In this document: positions 1 to 8,532 of the stretch, piece after piece
How the letters are laid out: each line of letters starts with the position of its first letter
How positions within the stretch are numbered: the first letter of the stretch is position 1
From: Conus ventricosus
Taxonomy: Eukaryota > Mollusca > Gastropoda > Neogastropoda > Conidae
Assembly: GCA_018398815.1 (NCBI GenBank)
Contig: JAFLJL010013948.1
Location: forward strand, 101,636-165,635
Length of the DNA stretch: 64,000 nucleotides
Reading direction: 5' to 3'
The notes under the pieces: generated by a model
The model's input: the letters and a program-made list of their open reading frames with translations, nothing else
Databases searched by the model: none
Told to the model about the DNA's origin: nothing
Made by a program: the position numbers and the translations under genes

Positions 1-24
1 AAGGTCCTCCATACAAGCAGAAGG

Positions 25-589
25 ATGACCACGGCTGTTCCATTTCCTCCAATCGTGGGGGAAAGAAACTGTACTAACCTCCGCAAACTGCTGATGCCTT
101 CATGCTTGCCCCCTGATGTACCTCAGACTGGTATTGGCGATCGAGGTGAAGATGCACATGAAGATGCAACAGGCTGCCACAAGTGTGACAAACGACGGTG
201 TATCATCTGCAAAGAACATCTACAGGAATCACCAAACTTCACCAGCGTCAGGACGGGTCAAACTTTTAACATCAGAGACGTGGTCTGCTGTACTTCCAAC
301 AATCTGGTGTACTTGATTGACTGTGCAGCGTGTCATGATGTGCAGTATGTTGGGGAGACCGGCAATACCCTGGCGGAGCGCTTTATGCCCACAGGTACGA
401 CATCAGGCACAAGAAAGACACTTTGGTTGCCAAACACTTCAATGGCCCCGGTCACCAGTTGACCGACCTCTGCTGCACAGTCATCGAACTTATGAAAAAT
501 CTTGACATTAATAAGCCAAGAGAGAGGGAGAGGTTCTTGAGGTGTGGGCCTGACGGAACAGAGAAACGGAGGATGATGGAGTTGTGCAC

Positions 590-590
<1 letters not shown>
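25..590 (+). pseudogene. Penelope-like element 3' fragment, GIY-YIG endonuclease
   Basis: This is the 3' coding end of a Penelope-like retroelement. The first frame (25-462) holds a Cys-rich knuckle (CHKCDKRRCIIC) followed by the start of a GIY-YIG nuclease (NNLVYLIDCAACHDVQYVGETG, then LAERF). GIY-YIG domains nick the target DNA for Penelope retrotransposition. The rest of the domain (VAKHFNGPGHQLTD) is in another frame from about 423, so there is a frameshift near 390-423. The reverse transcriptase that should lie upstream is outside the window. The fragment runs into a (GA)n tract and then a hammerhead-like core, which is the expected order at a Penelope 3' end. Family call is confident; activity is excluded by the frameshift unless that is a sequencing error. 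Confidence 0.85.
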
Positions 591-591
<1 letters not shown>

Positions 592-667
<76 letters not shown>

Positions 668-675
668 AGAGAGAT
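592..675. repeat. (GA)n microsatellite
   Basis: Nearly pure GA dinucleotide tract inside the 3' untranslated part of the Penelope fragment. Open frames here are artefacts (repeating Arg-Glu). Confidence 0.98.
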
Positions 676-737
676 GACGTCACAGACATGTCACCAATGG
701 ACGTCATTTTTTCTATTGCGTCACTTGTTGTCATGCG

Positions 738-772
738 GCCTGATGAAGAGCATGGCTCGAAAGCTTGCGCTG
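738..772 (+). ncRNA. Hammerhead-ribozyme-like core of Penelope element
   Basis: CTGATGA at 740-746 is followed by one extra A, a 4-bp hairpin GAGC-ATG-GCTC (748-758) and GAAA (759-762). This is the conserved core order of a hammerhead ribozyme: CUGANGA, helix II, GAAA. A short helix III can be drawn (762-764 with 769-771, loop TTGC). The base at the cleavage position would be G, and I cannot draw a helix I, so this copy is probably not active. Hammerhead motifs are known in the terminal repeats of Penelope-like elements. Confidence 0.5.
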
Positions 773-930
773 AAAAAAAAGACTGTGCTTTGTGTTTTTA
801 TTGAATTTATTGTTTTTTTCTTTCTGATGGCATCTAGCGGTAATTGAGAAGTATAGCTGTAGCCGTGTATAGTCACTGTTTCAACGTAAGCATTGTCTCT
901 GTCAAAGGCCTTTATTGTTGTTAAAATTAC

Positions 931-1045
931 AAGCGCTGTTGGTGCCCATATGGTCGCCGGCCCATAACGTCGCCGGCGATCATACGGGGAAAGGACTTGG
1001 ATGCCCATAAAGTCGTTCCCTGCCCATAAAGTCGCCAGAAACAAG
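931..1045. repeat. Palindromic GCCGGCGAC-type repeat, copy 1
   Basis: Cluster of short units of the form TGCCCATA-GTCGCCGG, including a near-palindrome at 961-988 centred on CGCCGGCG. The same sequence occurs in inverted orientation at 7,024-7,137. The outer edge (AAGCGCTG..TTGGTGCCCATA) is shared by both copies. Much more GC-rich than its surroundings. Confidence 0.75.
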
Positions 1046-1228
1046 ATTGTTATGATTTGTAGTGACTTATTAGTGCAAGAAATGACGTGTAGCCTATATT
1101 TATACCCCCCCCCCAAAAAAAAAAAAAAAAAAAATACACAATTGCAGTTGGCCTAAATGCATGGGGATTATCAATGAGGCTTTGCCTGTTTAACTAATTT
1201 TATTCTGTCATGTTTGATGTGACACTGA

Positions 1229-1349
<121 letters not shown>

Positions 1350-1454
1350 CGACCAAGGTGCGTGGAAGCTACTACAGCCAAAACCACTAAAGCGATCACT
1401 CTGAAATTGGTACACATATTCTTTGTACCCCGAGGATGATGCACAATATTTCAA

Positions 1455-1880
1455 TTAACCCTTTTAGCGAGCATTAACCCTTTAAACGCCCCCAACGGTT
1501 TTTCTTCTTCATTGAATATCTCAGACTGCTCAACCAATTTTAATGTGGTTTAGAGGAACATGTGACAAATCAAGTGCTCTATCCACTTAAGTGGTTGCAG
1601 TGGATACGCTAGATTAAATAACCGTTAAAACGCGCATGCGCAATTTGTTTATGGTGTATCTCGGAAACTACTGAACAGAATTGCAAGCGGTTTGGACAAA
1701 GTTGAGACCGATCAAGTGCTCTTTCTACACAACACATTAAGTAACTGTTAAAACGCGCATGCGCATTTAAACCATTTTTTATGGTGCATGTTGGAAAGTA
1801 CTGAACCGAATTGAAAGTGCTTTCGACCAAGTTGTGACAAATCACAGGCTTTTACCACGCAAGAGAATGGAGTTAATGCG
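1455..1880. repeat. Degenerate ~125-bp tandem repeat
   Basis: Three diverged units share the phrases TTAAAACGCGCATGCGCA (at about 1,624 and 1,748; a weaker match near 1,490), 'ACTGAAC.GAATTG' and 'GACAAATCA'. The alternating purine-pyrimidine GCGCATGCGC palindrome recurs with a period of about 123 bp. No coding potential seen. Confidence 0.6.
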
Positions 1881-2212
1881 TAGGGAGTACATTTATATGC
1901 ATTACATCTTGTTAATGTTTTCCTTACCATTTGTTATCATCTCTGTCTGTCTGTTTCTCTGTCCGTCTGTCAGTCATTCATTCTGTCCGTCTGTCATCAC
2001 GATAAGTCAGAAAGTACTGCGTGGATCATGTTGACTTTGGGGGAAATAGGAAAGGGAAGAATAAAGCCATTGTTGAGGGACAATGCTTACGCCCCTTTTA
2101 TCTTTCTCTGTTTCAGGACGGTGGTCACATTATCCTGACACCAACGAACCAGGGTGGATTTCGGGGTAAAGATGGGTCATATAGGCGGGAAAAAAAATCC
2201 ATGTGAAAATTT

Positions 2213-2287
2213 CCAAGACCAACCCGAGTTCGAACCCGCGACCTTCTGGTTACGGTCCAGTGCCCTAACCACTAGGCTAACCCGGCC
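2213..2287 (-). repeat. tRNA-derived SINE head
   Basis: Read on the minus strand, the segment has an A-box-like TAGCCTAGTGGTTAG and a B-box-like GCGGGTTCGAACTC at tRNA spacing, with an anticodon-like stem CTGG/CCAG. The acceptor stem closes only with several G-U pairs and the T stem is imperfect. It reads as a polymerase III-promoted SINE head rather than a functional tRNA gene. A possible SINE body continues towards lower coordinates (about 2,060-2,212). Confidence 0.6.
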
Positions 2288-2289
2288 CT

Positions 2290-2589
2290 AGCCATTGTAG
2301 GCCGACATATTGTGATATGGTGTCAAAAGGAACGTAAATCCCAAAAAGACAACGCTATAAAAGAACTTAAGAAAAAGTATAAACAAACTAATGTACATTT
2401 TATTGCTGTCTGACAGGCCACTCTGTTTTCTGCATAAAGCTTTGTGTGGGCCCTTCAATGGCGCATTACTCCTATCTCTCTCAGAGTTTTAAAAGGGTCT
2501 ATAGGCCTAATCATAAACATTAAAATGATGGGGTTGTAGATTGTTTAAATCGTTCATATAGGCCTTCTCTCTCTCTCTCTCTCCCCTCT

Positions 2590-2649
<60 letters not shown>

Positions 2650-3815
2650 TGATAGTGCTAAAAATAATGTATGCATGCAAGGACAGTTTGTAGGACTAGG
2701 CTTTGGCTTAAAATCTCCATCCTTGTGTATTAAAAATCAATCAATCTCACACACACCACACACACACACACCACACACACACTCAAACCCACAAAGACAC
2801 AAACCACACATTTACACAGACGCAGTCTAAATTGACCTACATGCACACACACGTTCATACTCTCACACTAACCAATAGACAGTCTAGTAAACTATAAACA
2901 ATGATTCAATGGAAAAAAACAACACGATACTTAATAAACCAAAGTATTCACGAAACTACAAAAGGTCTCTTGGCACAAAAAGAAAAACAACAAGAGTCCG
3001 GCAATCAGCCAAGATTTTTGGGTTATCTTCAATAAGTTTGCAGTTTTCCCTTTCCCCCACTAAAAGTCGAATGTGTGCATAGGCTACTTTCATTTAGAAA
3101 CCTGAAATTAAGATATTCCACAGTAGGCCCTATATCTCAGCTCAAAAAACTAAACCCCTTTATTTTTATACAAGAGAAAAAAAAATGAAAAAATTTACAC
3201 TGACAAAACTGATGCTTAATACCCCATTCGAGTAATAATGCAATGATTGACAGTTAATTTTGATTCACAATGTGTTTCAAAAGTAACCAACGTGTTATAA
3301 TAATTTTCGTGCATATTTCCCAAAAATTTCACTGCACTCACAATAGCTTAAACGTCTAAAAGTGACAGGTGCAAAAGGCAAACCCCCAAATATCATTCGA
3401 CGATCATTTATCAAAATGTGTTACAACAGAATGCAAAACAACCCAGATGCTCCAAACACTGGCAAAATTTTAAAACAAAAAATGGATGCATAAAATATTA
3501 TGTAAAACTTATGCTTTCTTAATGCTGATATTCGGAAAAATCCTGCTTTCCCCTTGCGCCTTTTTATGTACTAACGATTCAGACACAATGCCAAAGGAAG
3601 CACTGACGCATATAAAAAAAATTATGACATATAGGAAATGGAAATTTTTGTTCCATGTAGAATTACAAAAGCAAACCAATGAAGGAAACTAATAGATTTG
3701 TGTTGAAAGCAAATGAAAAAGAAAAAAAAAAACTAAGAAAAAAATACGAAGGGAAATGATGGCAAAAACTCTGATCAATGATAATCATGCAATCAACAAT
3801 TGCATCATCACACAC
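2290..3815. other. No gene seen; microsatellites only
   Basis: AT-rich sequence with (CT)n at about 2,568-2,650 and a degenerate (CA)n at 2,744-2,800. No reading frame with recognisable protein content. Confidence 0.6.
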
Positions 3816-3819
3816 CCAC

Positions 3820-3856
3820 GAAAACACACACACACACACAACAACACACACACACA

Positions 3857-3891
<35 letters not shown>

Positions 3892-3909
3892 CACACACAC
3901 TCTCTCTCT

Positions 3910-3960
<51 letters not shown>
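3820..3960. repeat. (CA)n(CT)n compound microsatellite
   Basis: CA tract at about 3,825-3,900 followed by CT tract to 3,960. Confidence 0.97.
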
Positions 3961-3961
<1 letters not shown>

Positions 3962-4520
3962 CCCTGTCAGACTGGTCAGTCTCCTCTGTCAGACAGGTCA
4001 GTCTCCTCTGTCAGACTGGTCAAAGTCTCTTCTGTCAGACTGGTCAAAGTCTCCTCTGTCAGACTGGTCAAAGGTTTTTCTGTCGACAGGTCAAAGTCTC
4101 CTCTGTCAGACTGGTCAAAGTCTCCCCTTGTCAGACTGGTCAAAGTCTCCTCTGTCAGACTGGTCAAGTTTCCTCTGCAGACTGGTCAAAGATTCTTCTG
4201 TCAGACTGGCCAAAGGCTCCTGTCAGATGGTCAAAGTCTCCTCTGTCAGGACTGGTCAAAGTCTCCTCTGTCAGATGGTCAAAGTCTCCTCTGTCAGACT
4301 GGTCAAAGATTCTTCGTCAGACTGGCCAAAGGCTCCTGTCAGACTGGTCAAAGTCTCCTCTGTCAGATGGTCAAGATTCTTCTGTCAGATGGCCAAAGTC
4401 TCCTCGGTCAGTCAGGCCCAAAAGGGTTTCTGTCAGATGGTCTAAGTCTCCTCTGTCAGCAGGTCTAAGTCTCCTTGGTCAGACAGGTCTAAGTCCCTCG
4501 GTCAGGACTGGTCAGTTTTG
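3961..4520. repeat. 24-bp minisatellite (GTCAGACTGGTCAAAG core)
   Basis: More than 20 tandem units of about 24 bp built on GTCAGACTGGTCAAAGTCTC. The first units are regular; later ones carry deletions and substitutions (GTCAGATGGTC, GTCAGGCC). The period is a multiple of three, so long frames appear in several phases, but the many indels argue against a protein. It starts exactly where the CT microsatellite ends. Confidence 0.95.
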
Positions 4521-6600
4521 TTCCATTTCATTGTGTGTGTTCCGGCCATCATTGATGCATAAACAACAGCTGATTCCTTTTCGAGCACTCATCCCCAAAG
4601 CTGACATAATGCTCGCCTTTTTATTCTGGAAAATGATCCAGCGTAAGGAGAACATTGTCAGGGCGGTATTTCCCATCTGGTGAGACAGCACCGTGTGGTC
4701 AAGGCTTGCAGCAGATGCTTTTAGAACCCGGACATTGCAGCATCGTGACAGAGCCAGTAGGTTACATGGTCACCATACGTGTTTCCCGTTTTTCATGTTC
4801 TGTATGTATTGTACTTGCCAACAACGTCTTTTCTGGGATGTAGTTCAGATACAGTTCGAAAGTGATTTTCTAGATTATGAACTGCTTTCGTCGAAGTGCT
4901 GAAGGGATTCGGTGAATTCCCAAACGGAAAAAAAGTTGATGTGAGATCAACTCGAACTGGCAACTGCCTGGGGCTTCCTTCGGATCAAGAAAACATTATC
5001 CCAGAGTTTGTGATACTATTGACATTGTCTTTGTGTGTCATAGAAATTGCACACTTCTCTCTGTAAAGTTTTCCTTTTTTGGTTTGTCAACTTCTTTGCT
5101 CTTTCGTGTGCTGTGGTGCTTGTTATGTCCACCCCAGACTCCATTTTGTCATGTCTTTGTCACCCTCCACCTGAAACGGACCTTGTATTTGTTGTGGGTT
5201 ATGTCTGTCTCCACCACAAGAGCACTGTATCATGTCTTCGGGGTGGTATCCGTTTGCTTTTTTGAGGGGATAGCGGATCAAAACTTTTTCTCCTCGTTTA
5301 TAAACAGATGTTTGCCGTTCGGTTTTCCTCAAGCCTTTCTGACTTCTTCGCAGATCGCCACGTTTCCTCTTTGAGCATATACTTACGCGGTGATCTGTTT
5401 GCTGTGACGATTTGAACTGTTTTGATTCGCCTTTTGAATTTGATGCAGATTTCTCGCCCATGGTGAAGCCTCCTGTTCCTCACTTGTATCTGATTTACTG
5501 TTTCACTCCCGTGTGACCGTTGGCACTTCACCTGCGACTTTGTGTACACGGTCGGCTCTGTATTCATTTATTCTTCTGGGCGGATAGTTCGTTCAACTTT
5601 CCTTTACATTCAGTTCCTTGATCACATGACTATGCCGGAATTTCCATCTCAGCAAACACTCTTTCCAAGCACTGGCATATTGGCGCTTGTTTGATATTTG
5701 CGTATTGGTTCAAAAGAAAAAAAGCGTGGAAATGTCGATTATTGTTAGAATGTAGATGAACGATTTTCCTGGAAGTGAACCTGATCGTTCCTCATATCGA
5801 TCAAATCGATCTGCCAGTCGCTCATTACTTTTTCTGACACAATCGGTTTTGAGGCAACCTGTTGTCAAATGAGGATATGTCCTGTGTAGGCAGACGATTT
5901 TCTGAAAATGCCTTCTACATTCCTTTTAGATTGCCCCAGCACAAGTCTTGTTCACTTGACGCCATGTTGATCTGGCTCCAAGAGCAAGGTTTTCCGAAAG
6001 TCTGCTTTGCAACTCTGGGAACATTGCTGGTCGTCACAGATCTTTCTTTCCATCAAAGTACAACAAACGTCATAACTATTTTTACAGGCGTTTTTGGAGC
6101 TGGCGAACAAGCGTTTTTCTGTAGTGTGTCTGTGCGATTTTAGTACATGAATTTCCTTCAGCAAGCTGTTCGATGACAGCACATTTTCATCCCTCGTTTT
6201 CATGAAGATAGGCTGACAAATCGCGTTTCTGCGTCGTCCATCTTGCTCTAGCTAAAACAAAAGAATCAACTGTACGAAAGGACATTTCTTGACGCCTGAA
6301 GCGCTGGTCATACTGCACTCACTTGACAGTTCCTCCAACCCTCTTCCAGCCCAACAATTAAACAGGCTGCGAAAAAGGCGCTAGATAGTCAGTTCGGTCT
6401 GTTTTTACCTAAACAATTAAGAGTGTATTTTGGCATAAAAATGTACAGGATGAAAATGAGTAGGCCTACCTCCTGTAACCCTAATGTGTTTTTGTGCGCG
6501 TTCGTATAGCTAGATGTTACCTTTCAGTACGTAAGCTTACGTACGTTGCCTACTAGGCTTAAACGGTTGTTCTGCCACTCCTATTTTGATCGTGATCAAG
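4521..6600. other. No recognisable gene
   Basis: Unique-looking sequence with scattered short frames on both strands (for example 5,033-5,374 + and 5,123-5,461 -). None shows a domain or consistent codon pattern that I recognise. It could hold untranslated or intronic sequence. Confidence 0.5.
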
Positions 6601-6604
6601 ATTC

Positions 6605-6672
6605 AATACACACACACGCACACACACAAACATGTCGCACACACAGCCGACAAACACACACACACACACACA

Positions 6673-6718
<46 letters not shown>

Positions 6719-6786
6719 CCACATCATCACAAGTCATATAACTACAAGTCTCACTCTCACTTCCTCCACTCCCCCCATCACCACAC

Positions 6787-6845
<59 letters not shown>

Positions 6846-6856
6846 CACACAAACAC

Positions 6857-6948
<92 letters not shown>

Positions 6949-6950
6949 CG
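6605..6950. repeat. (CA)n ... (CA)n(GA)n compound microsatellite
   Basis: Two CA tracts (6,605-6,713 and 6,782-6,860) are separated by about 70 bp, and the second runs into interrupted GA tracts to 6,946. Confidence 0.97.
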
Positions 6951-7023
6951 CATCATGTTACAGGCCATATATTTACTAAGTCGTTCATGTCTGTATTTTC
7001 ACTGCAGAAAATATCTACACTCA

Positions 7024-7137
7024 GTGCCCGTATGGTCGCCGGCGACTTTATGGGCAACTGGCGCCCGTACGGGCACCGAAGTCCCTGTCCATGAATTATG
7101 GTCGCCGGCGACCATATGGGCACCAATCAGCGCTTCT
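7024..7137. repeat. Palindromic GCCGGCGAC-type repeat, copy 2 (inverted)
   Basis: Contains the perfect 20-bp palindrome TATGGTCGCCGGCGACCATA (7,097-7,116) and a near-palindrome at 7,024-7,055. Read on the minus strand from 7,137, it matches the + strand copy from about 931. Confidence 0.75.
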
Positions 7138-7590
7138 GCTTAACATGGTCTTTCCCTAAACAGGTCGATGACACAATTTCTCTGAGAAGTGCCTGACGCA
7201 CCACTGTCCAGCTGTGACTGACACACACAGCCCAAGGCCTTTGCTGTGCATGGCGCAGTGCAGGGCTGGCCTGGTCCACCTGGGACACCTGCTTCAGCGT
7301 CCTGCACACGGCGCCCTCAGAGAGTACACGGTCCGACAGGATTAGCATTCATTGTCATCGTGCCAGGAGGACATGAAGATGGAGAGGTAGCGTAGATTTG
7401 GGGTGGAAGGTGTGGAGGGTAAAGAAGGTGGGACGGATGGCTTTCGTGTGTTACGGGGAAAGCTTCTAAACTCACTTTGTTCCGTGGTGTCAATTTGGTG
7501 TGACAGTCACACACAAACTTGCAAACCCACACATCCTTTCAATAACAGTAAATATCAATCAGCCTTTTTCTTTCTTTATCTAATAGATGT

Positions 7591-8532
7591 TTAGCAGGTG
7601 GTGTGGTTTTTTGTTCTCACACGAGATTTCAACACTTGTATCAATTTCATTTCTTTTTCTTGACGTTGCCATTGAGTGTACGCAGCCCATATGTAGAGCA
7701 ATGGGTTGAGAGCTGAATTGAGTGGTGATATGAACACAGCCATACTATCATCGACTTTAATGAAAATAGCAATACTACATAAACTCGTCATCTTGGTGAC
7801 TCCGAACACGAACCAACGAATACAATCTGCAATAGCCACTTTTCTCATAATATGGACTGAGGAGTACATTAAGCTGTGTGTATGGTTGAGTGCTATTCTG
7901 TGTTTTGGTGTTTTCAGAAAGATGATACCTTGACCAGCTCCAGTCATCAAGCACAGAGTGAAATTGATCGCCACAACAACTGTAAACCAGGTGAACTTTT
8001 GCCGTGAGTTATTACGACTAACCAAGGCAGAACGACACAGACCTGACTGGCCCTCGATGCCCCAGTGAGACATCCCAGGAAGGAACGGAATCAATGACAA
8101 CAGGATTCCAAGAATCCACATTACTATACAAACCGCAGTCGTTACAGATCTGTTGAAACTCGATAAATCATACGACAAACAAAGGACAATAACATGGTTT
8201 AAAGTAATGAACCAAATCATGATTGGTGAGACTGTACTGGACAAAAAGAAAAGAAAACCAGTCATTTTACAGGTCACACTGTTAGTCCACATTTTCTCAA
8301 TAAGCATGTATTGTCCACGAAATACAAGGTCTGCTATCACAATAACAGTGACATGGCATCCCATACAGATATCAGCGAACTGCAAATGGGTAACAGCAAG
8401 GGTAACATTTGGTCCAATCATATTCCTGACTGCAGAAAGAACCATAAACCCAGCCACATACCCAATCACAGCGAACACAGCGATTAGCCAATGGAAAGTA
8501 CGTAGAGGTCTCCTGGCAGCAGTGTTGTGCAT
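7591..8532 (-). CDS. Receptor seven-transmembrane domain
   Basis: 313 codons with seven hydrophobic segments. Helix 1 is FHWLIAVFAVIGYVAGFMVL. Helix 2 carries the family LAVTHLQFADICMG signature, followed by the D-x-VFRGQY loop and the conserved Cys (SVTCK) that should disulphide-bond to extracellular loop 2 (GLCRS). Helix 7 ends NPLLY, a form of the NPxxY switch. The usual D/E-R-Y at the end of helix 3 reads TLNHVI, an unusual loss of the arginine lock. The C-terminal tail is short (about 30 residues). Rhodopsin-class assignment is firm. Confidence 0.88.
   Translation of the reverse strand: MHNTAARRPLRTFHWLIAVFAVIGYVAGFMVLSAVRNMIGPNVTLAVTHLQFADICMGCHVTVIVIADLVFRGQYMLIEKMWTNSVTCKMTGFLFFLSSTVSPIMIWFITLNHVIVLCLSYDLSSFNRSVTTAVCIVMWILGILLSLIPFLPGMSHWGIEGQSGLCRSALVSRNNSRQKFTWFTVVVAINFTLCLMTGAGQGIIFLKTPKHRIALNHTHSLMYSSVHIMRKVAIADCIRWFVFGVTKMTSLCSIAIFIKVDDSMAVFISPLNSALNPLLYIWAAYTQWQRQEKEMKLIQVLKSRVRTKNHTTC

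Noticed and set aside
333..734. Minus-strand frame of 133 codons with Ser/Leu repeats
   Set aside because: It is the complement of the (GA)n tract and the Penelope fragment.
2213..2287. Functional tRNA gene
   Set aside because: The acceptor stem needs four G-U pairs, the T stem is mismatched and position 33 is not T; a SINE head fits better.
3756..4683. Three long overlapping frames of 220-300 codons
   Set aside because: They are generated by CA, CT and the 24-bp minisatellite, whose period is a multiple of three. Indels make the repeat phase jump between them.
5033..5567. Overlapping frames of 90-113 codons on both strands
   Set aside because: No domain, no codon consistency, and they overlap antiparallel; probably chance.
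7127..7348. GC-rich 73-codon minus-strand frame downstream of the receptor
   Set aside because: It looks exon-like, but no domain, partner exon or splice context could be supported.
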